Assembly (NCBI RefSeq): GCF_002844555.1
Contig: NZ_PJNI01000010.1
Location: forward strand, 62,001-126,000
DNA from: Brumimicrobium salinarum
Lineage (GTDB): Bacteria; Bacteroidota; Bacteroidia; Flavobacteriales_D; Crocinitomicaceae
Direction of reading: 5' to 3'
Length of the DNA: 64,000 nucleotides
The position numbers and the translations under genes were made by a program. Position 1 is the first letter of the stretch. Each line of letters starts with the position of its first letter. Below, one piece after another: positions 55,348 to 62,875 of the stretch. The notes under the pieces were generated by a model, which saw only the letters and a list, made by a program, of their open reading frames with translations, did not search any database and was not told the origin of the DNA.

Positions 55348-55787
55348 AGTCTTATATTAAATGGATAATATATAGTTTATTGATAGTATTGGTTGGGATT
55401 CAATTTATCCCAACCAGTATCAATCAACAAGAAATCACGCCGTATACTGACATACGGAAGGTTTATACTATTCCAGATAATGTCTTAACTATTTTAGAAG
55501 TTTCATGTTTTGATTGCCACAGTAACAATACAAATTATCCCTTTTACAGTCGAATTCAACCCATGGCAATGCTAATGGATAAACATGTTCGTGAAGGTAA
55601 AGAAGAATTGAACTTTAGCGAGTTTGGTGATTATTCAGATAGAAAAAAAAGAAATAAACTATTCTCTATACAGAACCAAGTTAAAGATGGTGAAATGCCA
55701 CTTTCCTCCTATACACTAATGCACAATGATGCCAAATTAACAGCGAATGAAAAGAAGCTGATTGAAGAATGGATTACTAATTTATAG
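55344..55787 (+). CDS. Haem-binding domain protein (CxxCH)
   Basis: A 147-residue protein with an N-terminal membrane segment and a c-type haem motif CFDCH at residues 55-59, in the string EVSCFDCHSNNTNYPFYS that marks the Haem_bd domain of Bacteroidota. Downstream RKKRNKLFSIQNQVKDGEMPLSSYTLMH contains a Met that could be an axial ligand. Periplasmic redox activity, perhaps oxidising Cu(I) or moving electrons, is a guess. The start overlaps the lipoprotein stop by four bases. Confidence 0.85.
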   Translation: MKSYIKWIIYSLLIVLVGIQFIPTSINQQEITPYTDIRKVYTIPDNVLTILEVSCFDCHSNNTNYPFYSRIQPMAMLMDKHVREGKEELNFSEFGDYSDRKKRNKLFSIQNQVKDGEMPLSSYTLMHNDAKLTANEKKLIEEWITNL

Positions 55788-55791
55788 AAAG

Positions 55792-56361
55792 ATGGATGTC
55801 ATAACAAAAGAATTTAATGTTAAAGGAATGCTTTGCAGTCGATGCTTAAAAGTGTTAAGTATTGAATTTAAAGAAATAGATGTTAAAATTATTGACATCT
55901 CTCTTGGAAAAATTGTATTACGCTACAATCCAAAGAAAGTCAGTAATTCAAAAATCGAAGAGATCATAAAAAACAATGAATTTGAAATCATTGGTAATAG
56001 TGAAGATATTCTTGCAGAGGAAGTTAAAAGGATAATTATTGAATACGTTTGGTCTTCTGATCTTCAGCTAAAGTTATCTGAATATATCACCAAGAGAATA
56101 GATTTAAATTATGATTCCTTAAGCAAATTATTTTCAAAAACATTCAACAAAACGATTCGTCAATATAGCATCTTATTAAAAGTTGAGCGAGCAAAAGAAT
56201 TAATTGAAAATGATGAATTAAACTTTTCTGATATAGCCTACAAATTAGGTTATCAAAACTCTTCTGCATTATCTCGACAGTTTAAAAATGTTACTGGAAT
56301 TAATTTATCTGAATACAAAAACCATGAGAAGAGTAAGCGCATTCCCATAGACAAAATATGA
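55792..56361 (+). CDS. HMA-domain / AraC-type HTH fusion, candidate metal-responsive regulator
   Basis: A 189-residue protein with an N-terminal heavy-metal-associated (HMA) ferredoxin-like fold of about 70 residues, carrying Cys15 and Cys18 in GMLCSRC (the usual MxCxxC metal-binding loop with Leu at the x position), and a C-terminal AraC-type DNA-binding domain (about 85-185) with two HTH units, e.g. FSDIAYKLGYQNSSALSRQFK. This pairing would let copper binding change DNA binding. It starts 4 bp after the haem-binding gene and ends the first copper operon. ATG at 55792 is used; an in-frame TTG upstream overlaps the haem-binding gene. Confidence 0.85.
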   Translation: MDVITKEFNVKGMLCSRCLKVLSIEFKEIDVKIIDISLGKIVLRYNPKKVSNSKIEEIIKNNEFEIIGNSEDILAEEVKRIIIEYVWSSDLQLKLSEYITKRIDLNYDSLSKLFSKTFNKTIRQYSILLKVERAKELIENDELNFSDIAYKLGYQNSSALSRQFKNVTGINLSEYKNHEKSKRIPIDKI

Positions 56362-56406
56362 TATTCATTAAATGTAAAATGGTAAACAATAAAGTTAATA
56401 CTATTA

Positions 56407-56414
56407 TATATTTG
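56407..56414 (+). promoter_or_regulatory. Candidate -7 promoter box of the second part of the island
   Basis: TATATTTG matches TAnnTTTG exactly and lies about 60 nt before the universal stress protein gene. The same box sequence sits before the HYC_CC_PP gene, so the two halves of the island may be co-regulated. Confidence 0.5.
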
Positions 56415-56473
56415 TTTAGCAACGATTTAGTAACAGATAGCTTGAACTATTATAAATTATAAAAGTAAATAAA

Positions 56474-57313
56474 ATGAAAAATATACTTGTACCCACAGAC
56501 TTTTCGAAATGTGCTCAAATTGCATCAGAGCTTGCCTTAGAAATGGCAAAAAAAGCAAATGCAGAAATTCATTTCCTTCACTTGCTCATGACTCCAGTAG
56601 ATTGGGTTAATCTTCCAAAAGAAGAAGAGGATAATTTTCATGAGACCAAGAAAGAGATCGGTTATGCAAAAAGTGAATTAAGCAAACTCAAAAGGAAAGC
56701 TGAGAAAATGGGGTTAATAGCCAAAGATTTTCTAGTTTTTGATAAAGGCAGAGAGGAAATTGATGCACATACCCAACACCATAAACATGACTTTATTGTC
56801 ATGGGGTCAAATGGAGCGAAAGGTTTTAAAGGGATGCTTGGTTCCAACGCTCAAAGGGTAATACAAACTTCAACCGTTCCTGTCTTAATAATCAAAAAGA
56901 AAGTAAAAACCTTTGACATAAAAAATATTCTTTTTGCTTCAACTTTTGAGGAGGAAGCTATTGAAGCTTTCAAAAGAATACTTAAATTTTCAGGATCAAT
57001 GAATGCAGATGTTCAATTACTCAACGTAATTACGCCTCATAATTTCAAAGAAACTGATGATGCTCTTAATGATATGCAATCGTTTCTAAATTTGTCTGCA
57101 GGGAAAGGGAACAAGGGTCGTACATATATTTACAATGCAAAAACCGAAGAAAAAGGTATACTGAAGTTTTCTCAGGAGAATAAAATAGATGTTATTGTTT
57201 TAGCTACTCATGGAAAATCGGGTTTCAAAAAAATATTTTCTCCAAGCATTACAGAAAAAGTAATTAATCAATCTGAAATTCCAGTATTGAGTTTGAATTT
57301 AAAGACCCATTAA
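56474..57313 (+). CDS. Universal stress protein with two Usp domains
   Basis: A 279-residue cytoplasmic protein with two fused Usp folds. Domain one has ILVPTDFSKCAQIASELALEMA and the ATP-binding GSNGAKGFKGMLGSNAQRV; domain two has the matching ATHGKSGFKKIFSPSITEKV. The first keeps a good G-2x-G-9x-GS nucleotide motif; the second is less complete. Tandem Usp proteins often accompany metal and oxidative stress genes. It is followed by an APC permease gene after a spacer of about 240 bp. Confidence 0.9.
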   Translation: MKNILVPTDFSKCAQIASELALEMAKKANAEIHFLHLLMTPVDWVNLPKEEEDNFHETKKEIGYAKSELSKLKRKAEKMGLIAKDFLVFDKGREEIDAHTQHHKHDFIVMGSNGAKGFKGMLGSNAQRVIQTSTVPVLIIKKKVKTFDIKNILFASTFEEEAIEAFKRILKFSGSMNADVQLLNVITPHNFKETDDALNDMQSFLNLSAGKGNKGRTYIYNAKTEEKGILKFSQENKIDVIVLATHGKSGFKKIFSPSITEKVINQSEIPVLSLNLKTH

Positions 57314-57551
57314 AACACAAATTCATGGAAAGTGTAGAGGAATAAAAAGTAGAGTTTCAAATTTAATCAATGAAATTAAAAAGGAACATCCAACATTATA
57401 ACTTCAAATAAAAGAAAATTACTTTTCTGCTTCAAAACCAATCGATAAAGAAGTTGATGTATTAAATTTTAAAGAATACATTACTTTTCTTACAACCATG
57501 ATAGAGAAACATTCAGACTGAAAATAAATATTCATTCTAGAAAATTAAAAA
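57314..57551 (+). pseudogene. Possible remnant of a short gene
   Basis: One frame reads CRGIKSRVSNLINEIKK through to KEYITFLTTMIEKHSD with a single in-frame stop (TAA where TAT would give Tyr) after HPTL and no good start. The amino-acid pattern looks protein-like, so a small gene inactivated by one base change is plausible. I do not recognise the family. A chance frame is possible. Confidence 0.3.
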
Positions 57552-58868
57552 ATGAGCGATTATAAAAAAAATAGTTTAACATTGAGAGGTGCGGTTTCCT
57601 TAGGTACCGGGGTCATGATTGGTGCAGGAATATTTGCTTTATTGGGTCAAGTTGCCGAATTATCAGGTCAATTATTTCCTTATATATTTCTTATTGGTGC
57701 TTTGATTTCTGGATTTAGTGCCTACACTTATATTAAGATGTCAAATGCATATCCTTCAGCAGGTGGTATAGCCATGTATCTTAGTAAAGCTTATGGAAAA
57801 GGAACTATTACTGCATCTGCTGCACTCATGATGGCCCTTTCAATGGTCATTAATGAAAGTTTAGTCGCACGTACTTTTGGCACATATACATTACAATTAT
57901 TTGATGTAAGTGAAAACTCAATGCTGATACCACTTTTAGGTGTCTTACTAATTATCTCTGCATTTATAATAAACATTTCTGGAAATAAGTTGATTGAAAA
58001 ATCATCCTTAACAATGGCCATTATTAAAATTGGTGGAATTGCTGTTTTTGCAATCGCTACGTTATGGTTTTCTGGTGTTACTATGGAGCGTTTAATACCT
58101 TCTGATACTTCCGAATACAGTTGGGCTAGCTATATAGGTGCCATTGCATTGTCAATTCTAGCCTACAAAGGGTTTACTACAATCACAAATAGTGGTGATG
58201 AAATTATAAAACCAAATAAGAATGTAGGAAGAGCCATCATTATTTCAATTTTAATCTGTACGGTGGTTTATATTTTAGTCGCTTTTTCCGTGACATCAAA
58301 CCTTTCTATAGCTGAAATTGTAGCTGCTAAAGATTATTCATTAGCTGAAGCTGCTCGACCAGCTTTTGGTCAATATGGGGTTTGGTTTACTGTAGGAATT
58401 GCAATCGTTGCTACCATTTCAGGTATAATTGCAAGCATTTTTGCAGTTTCAAGAATGACAACTATGTTAACTAACATGAAACTCATTCCCCACAGTCATT
58501 TTGGTATGAAAGGCAGTATTCAAAAACACATGTTAGTTTATACAGCCGTACTTGCTATAATACTCACGATATTTTTTGATCTCAGTCGGATTGCATCCTT
58601 GGGTGCAATTTTGTATTTAATTATGGATATAATTATTCATTGGGGAGTTTTAAGACGTTTAAGAAAAGAAATTAAAGCAAACAAGTATATTATTTCTATC
58701 GCCATAATTCTTGACTTTATAGTTCTTGGGGCATTCTCTTGGATTAAGTTTGAACAAGACACTTTAGTAGTAATCGTTGCTGCGGCATTAATTCTACTTA
58801 TATTTATAGGAGAAAGACTCTTTTTAAACGCTAATAAACAACAAAATGGAAAATCACGAACATTCTGA
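57552..58868 (+). CDS. APC superfamily amino acid permease
   Basis: A 438-residue inner-membrane carrier with about 12 membrane segments. The N-terminal SLTLRGAVSLGTGVMIGAGIF is the TM1 of amino acid/polyamine permeases, including the unwound GxGxxxGAGIF-like binding stretch, and YIGAIALSILAYKGFTTITNSGDEII is TM6-like. The substrate is not evident. Its last 23 bases overlap the start of the copper ATPase gene, so expression of the two is tied, an unusual pairing for an amino acid permease. Confidence 0.87.
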   Translation: MSDYKKNSLTLRGAVSLGTGVMIGAGIFALLGQVAELSGQLFPYIFLIGALISGFSAYTYIKMSNAYPSAGGIAMYLSKAYGKGTITASAALMMALSMVINESLVARTFGTYTLQLFDVSENSMLIPLLGVLLIISAFIINISGNKLIEKSSLTMAIIKIGGIAVFAIATLWFSGVTMERLIPSDTSEYSWASYIGAIALSILAYKGFTTITNSGDEIIKPNKNVGRAIIISILICTVVYILVAFSVTSNLSIAEIVAAKDYSLAEAARPAFGQYGVWFTVGIAIVATISGIIASIFAVSRMTTMLTNMKLIPHSHFGMKGSIQKHMLVYTAVLAIILTIFFDLSRIASLGAILYLIMDIIIHWGVLRRLRKEIKANKYIISIAIILDFIVLGAFSWIKFEQDTLVVIVAAALILLIFIGERLFLNANKQQNGKSRTF

Positions 58869-60822
58869 TCACGATACCGGAGAACACAATCATCATAAAA
58901 TGATGATTAAAGACTTTAAACGCAGATTTTGGATCTCTCTAATTCTTACGCTCCCCATCCTTGCTTTAGCGCCAATGATACAAGGCGTATTGGGTGTTGA
59001 TTGGAGTTTCACTGGTAGTAATTACCTGCACTTTGGGTTATCCAGCATTGTCTATTTTTATGGCGGATGGCCTTTTCTAAAAGGTTTAGTCAGTGAACTA
59101 AAAAGCAAATCCATGGGAATGATGACCCTTATTGCGGTCGCTATTTCCGCTGCCTACTTCTACAGTGTCGCAGTTGTTTTCGGCCTTGAAGGTCAAACTT
59201 TCTTTTGGGAATTAGCAACGCTTATCGATGTAATGTTGCTGGGCCATTGGCTTGAAATGCGCTCCATATTAGGAGCAAGTAAAGCTTTAGAAGCCTTAGC
59301 AGATTTGATGCCCAATGAAGCTAATCTAGTAGAAGATGATCAAACACGTAAAGTGAAAATTGATGAGCTCAAAGAAGATGATATTATTTTAATTCGTCCG
59401 GGTGAAAAAGTCCCTGCCGATGGTATAATTATCGAAGGAGAAAGTGATTTCAATGAAAGTATGTTAACCGGTGAAAGTAAACCAATCACCAAAAGCGTTG
59501 AGGAGGAAGTCATAGGTGGTGCCATCAATGGAAACAGTGTGGTGAAAGTTCGTGTTAAAGGAATTGGAGAAGAGGGGTATCTCTCCAAAGTAATTGACAT
59601 GGTGCAAACGGCTCAAAAGCAAAAATCAAAAACGCAACGCCTCGCAGACACCGCAGCTAAATGGTTGACAATTGTAGCGCTAGTTTTAGGTTTTGGAACT
59701 TTCTTTACATGGTTGGCATTGGGTGAAAACCTAGCGTTTTCAATGGAGCGCATGGTAACAGTGATGGTGATTTGTTGTCCTCATGCCCTAGGGTTAGCCA
59801 TTCCACTTGTGGCTTCAATTTCCACAAGTATTTCTGCTCAAAATGGTTTATTAATACGCAATAGAACTGCTTTTGAGTCGTCTCGAAAAATTTCAACTAT
59901 AGTGTTTGATAAAACAGGAACTTTAACCAAAGGTTCACATGAAATCACACGTATAGTTTCGCTTCATTCTGACTATACGGAAACGGAACTTTTAACTTAT
60001 GCAGCGGCAGTAGAAAGTCCATCAGAGCATCATATCGCCAAAGGATTAGCGCGGAAAGCAAAAGAAGATAAGTTAGACATTCCATCAGTTACTGATTTTA
60101 AATACACAGCAGGTGTTGGAGTGAACGGAAAAGTAAATGGCAAAGAAGTTCACGCTGGAGGAAATATGTTGTTGGAGAAAATGAATGAGACCGTGGATAA
60201 AGATGAGAAGGAAGGAGTAGAAACCAAGGTTTTCACTTTTGTAGAGGGCGAACTAATCGGTTTTATCACTTTTGCAGATGAAATAAGAGAAAGTTCTTTT
60301 GATGCTATTAAAACGCTACATGATCACAACATAAAAGCTTCTTTACTCACAGGAGATAATGAAATTGTGGCCAAAGATGTGGCAGATAAGTTAGGCCTCG
60401 ACGATTATATGGCAGAAGTGCTTCCCGATCAAAAATTAGAGAAAATAAAAGAATTGCAAGCACAAGATGAATTTGTGGCCATGGTTGGAGACGGTGTAAA
60501 TGACGCGCCTGCTCTTGCCCAAGCGGATGTTGGAATAGCCATTGGTTCAGGGACTGATGTAGCTGCCGAAACGGCCGATATCGTATTAATGGACAGCGAC
60601 CCAAAAGACATTGTAAACTTAATTTTATTTGGAAAAGCGACGTACCAAAAAATGGTTCAAAACTTAGTTTGGGCTACAGGCTATAACGTGATTGCCTTAC
60701 CCATTGCCACAGGTTTTATTCCAGGACTAATGATAAGTCCCGCTTTTGGAGCTGCTTTGATGAGCGTGAGTACTATAGTTTGTGCCTTGAATGCGCAATT
60801 GTTGAGACGAAAGATTGGATAA
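58846..60822 (+). CDS. CopB-type P1B copper-exporting ATPase
   Basis: A 658-residue P1B-ATPase that pumps copper out of the cytoplasm at the cost of ATP. The N-terminus is His-rich (HEHSDHDTGEHNHHK), without CxxC HMA domains. The transmembrane metal motif is CPH at 311-313, the mark of CopB-type (P1B-3) pumps, as opposed to CPC of CopA. The actuator TGE is at 208-210, the phosphorylated Asp355 is in DKTGTLT and the hinge is GDGVNDAPAL. CPH pumps are linked to Cu(II)/Cu(I)/Ag(I). It overlaps the APC permease gene and ends the island. Confidence 0.95.
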   Translation: MENHEHSDHDTGEHNHHKMMIKDFKRRFWISLILTLPILALAPMIQGVLGVDWSFTGSNYLHFGLSSIVYFYGGWPFLKGLVSELKSKSMGMMTLIAVAISAAYFYSVAVVFGLEGQTFFWELATLIDVMLLGHWLEMRSILGASKALEALADLMPNEANLVEDDQTRKVKIDELKEDDIILIRPGEKVPADGIIIEGESDFNESMLTGESKPITKSVEEEVIGGAINGNSVVKVRVKGIGEEGYLSKVIDMVQTAQKQKSKTQRLADTAAKWLTIVALVLGFGTFFTWLALGENLAFSMERMVTVMVICCPHALGLAIPLVASISTSISAQNGLLIRNRTAFESSRKISTIVFDKTGTLTKGSHEITRIVSLHSDYTETELLTYAAAVESPSEHHIAKGLARKAKEDKLDIPSVTDFKYTAGVGVNGKVNGKEVHAGGNMLLEKMNETVDKDEKEGVETKVFTFVEGELIGFITFADEIRESSFDAIKTLHDHNIKASLLTGDNEIVAKDVADKLGLDDYMAEVLPDQKLEKIKELQAQDEFVAMVGDGVNDAPALAQADVGIAIGSGTDVAAETADIVLMDSDPKDIVNLILFGKATYQKMVQNLVWATGYNVIALPIATGFIPGLMISPAFGAALMSVSTIVCALNAQLLRRKIG

Positions 60823-61047
60823 TGCTGAAGAGGTAAGCACTAAAAATGTTGTATTAAAAAGATGAGTCGTAAATATTTGAAAAGTAATTCATCGTTACTG
60901 AGCTTCCTTTCGAATGACAGTTTTTTGTGTTAAGGAGAAGAAAGTAGCTTTTATAATTTCTCAATTTGAAGAATCTTGTCAGTTAACCGTTTATTCGTAT
61001 GAATGACGATTTAGAAATATTGACTTGTAAAGTATTGGATAGGCATT

Positions 61048-61923
61048 TTAACTAATTCCTTCTTTTTTCTTAAAAAGAGAAGGGGACAAATCTGTATGTT
61101 TTTTAAAAAATGCGCTGAAATTGGCGGGTTCACTAAATCCGAGTTCATATCCTATTTCTTTATTGGAGAGATCTGTAAAATAAATTAATCTTTTGGCTTC
61201 GGTAATAATTCTAGATTGAATATACTCTTTGGCTGTTTTCCCAGTTCTCGCTTTAAAAGTACGATTAAGATGATCAGAGGAGATAAACAACTCATTCGCA
61301 TAGAAACTAGTAGAATGTTCTTTTTTATAGTTTTTATTGACAGCCGTTTTGAAATTTCGAATTAAATTATCACCCGATGAGTCAGCATCAGATTCTATGG
61401 GATTGATTGAACAAATATTGTTGCATTCTATTAAGAGCAGCTTTAAAAGTGATCCAATGGACAAAAGCTTCATGTTCTTATCACTATTAAAAAACTCAAA
61501 TATGTTTTCAGCATAATTAAATATGGATTTGAATTTTTTATCATCTGGTGTTAGAGGCGGACTTTGCCCATAATTTTGAAAGAGGTTTAAACTTTCAATA
61601 AAAGAAATTGGAATTGCATTTTCGATTAAAAATTGATTGGAGAACGTCATGGCAAATCCATAAGACTTGTCCGTTTCAATGACTTGGTGGACTTGTCCAG
61701 GAGCAACGAAAAACACTTGTTGGTTGGCTAGATCATAAGTGTTGAAGTCAATTTTATGCTCACCTTTTCCTTTTTTAACAACTAAAACAGTATAGAAGTT
61801 ATGCCGATGTGGTTCATCTGGTTTTCCTTCTCTTTTCACATAAATATCTTCCATGCGAGAAATCCCAAAGCTTAAATTCTCTTCTTCGGCATTTACTTTT
61901 TGATATGTTTTAACGGTGTTCAT
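61048..61923 (-). CDS. AraC family transcriptional regulator with cupin sensor
   Basis: A 291-residue regulator with an N-terminal cupin-like ligand-binding domain (EPHRHNFYTVLVVKKGKGEHKIDF, about 35-100) and a C-terminal double HTH (about 195-290, with YANELFISSDHLNRTFKARTGKTAKEY and NKEIGYELGFSEPANFSAFFKK). The ligand is unknown. It converges with the copper ATPase gene and is separated by a 225-bp spacer with no clear feature. Whether it regulates the copper island, the lipoprotein or the catalase is open. Confidence 0.87.
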   Translation of the reverse strand: MNTVKTYQKVNAEEENLSFGISRMEDIYVKREGKPDEPHRHNFYTVLVVKKGKGEHKIDFNTYDLANQQVFFVAPGQVHQVIETDKSYGFAMTFSNQFLIENAIPISFIESLNLFQNYGQSPPLTPDDKKFKSIFNYAENIFEFFNSDKNMKLLSIGSLLKLLLIECNNICSINPIESDADSSGDNLIRNFKTAVNKNYKKEHSTSFYANELFISSDHLNRTFKARTGKTAKEYIQSRIITEAKRLIYFTDLSNKEIGYELGFSEPANFSAFFKKHTDLSPSLFKKKEGIS

Positions 61924-62001
61924 CCTTACACTAGCGAATTATTAATTTAAATCAGGTAATTAATTTTAAAGTAAAAATAGAAATAATTTGTAATTACTTT
62001 G

Positions 62002-62036
62002 AAAAAAAACAAGTCAGCTACTTAAGTAGTTGGCTT
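62002..62036 (-). terminator. Terminator after the MliC-like gene
   Basis: On the minus strand a stem of about 12 pairs (with G-U pairs) from 62036 to 62011 runs into eight T. Confidence 0.65.
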
Positions 62037-62067
62037 ATTTAAAGTTATTTGGCTCGTAAGAGTACAA

Positions 62068-62634
62068 TTAATTTTTAAAAACCGTTTCGCCATCTTTAGT
62101 CAATTCAAGGTCGTCTCCTTTACCCCTCAATTCATAAGTGTCGTTTTTATACCAAATTCCTGACGCTGCTCGTTCACCTTTTAAATCTATTTGCACACCG
62201 CCATTCAAATATATTTTTACGGTATTTTCTGTATTATTGAAAGTCATGTCAAGCGTTTCTCCCTCTTTATTTTTCAATGAATAATTAACTATATCATCTT
62301 GGTGTTCAAATATAACTTTACCGTCCTTTTTCAGCTCTAAGTCGTTTCCTTTTCCTCGGAGTTCATAGTGATCGTTTTTGTACCAAATTCCAGAAGCAGG
62401 TTTTTCTGATGCTAATACTATCGTTTCTCCTTCAAAAGTTAGAGTTACTCTCCCTTCTGCATTATTGAAGGCCAATTGGAGTTCTTTACCATTTTCATCA
62501 ACGGAAGTTATTGTCTCTACTTTTTCGGTTTTTGTTTCTTCTGTCGTTTCTAAACTCTCTTGTTCTGCGCTTTCGCTGCAAGAGCTTAAAATCATTGCGG
62601 AAACCAATGTAATGGTCAAAATCTTTTTTGTCAT
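62068..62634 (-). CDS. Lipoprotein with two tandem MliC-like domains
   Basis: A 188-residue lipoprotein (lipobox LSSC, Cys19) made of two copies of one domain of about 60 residues. Both have FNN near the start, the SGIWYKND core and YELRGKG(N/D)DLEL(K/T)KDG. This matches MliC/PliC inhibitors of C-type lysozyme, where a similar SGxxY-type loop blocks the lysozyme active site. Single MliC domains are usual, so the tandem form is noteworthy. It probably protects the cell wall from host or predator lysozyme. It sits between the AraC regulator and catalase genes. Confidence 0.8.
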   Translation of the reverse strand: MTKKILTITLVSAMILSSCSESAEQESLETTEETKTEKVETITSVDENGKELQLAFNNAEGRVTLTFEGETIVLASEKPASGIWYKNDHYELRGKGNDLELKKDGKVIFEHQDDIVNYSLKNKEGETLDMTFNNTENTVKIYLNGGVQIDLKGERAASGIWYKNDTYELRGKGDDLELTKDGETVFKN

Positions 62635-62770
62635 TCTGTTTTTTTATTAATTCTTATTTTTTGTGTAAAAATTTAGTTCTTAATTGAGGCTTGAAGATGT
62701 TTCAAACTTGCTAATTGCATTGTGCAAAGTCCATTCCAAAATCATGATGAATATTTTATTCCCGTTAAAT

Positions 62771-62826
62771 AAAAAAAACACTCAATTTGGAAAAGAAAAT
62801 TCGCTTCATAATTGAGTGTTTTAATT
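62771..62826 (-). terminator. Terminator after catalase
   Basis: On the minus strand AAAACACTCAATT (62822-62810) pairs with its inverted copy (62787-62775) around a 22-nt loop, then runs into eight T. Confidence 0.7.
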
Positions 62827-62875
62827 TTAGAAAGGTCAAGCTAATTTTATACACAAAGTGTGTTTATACCTTTAT

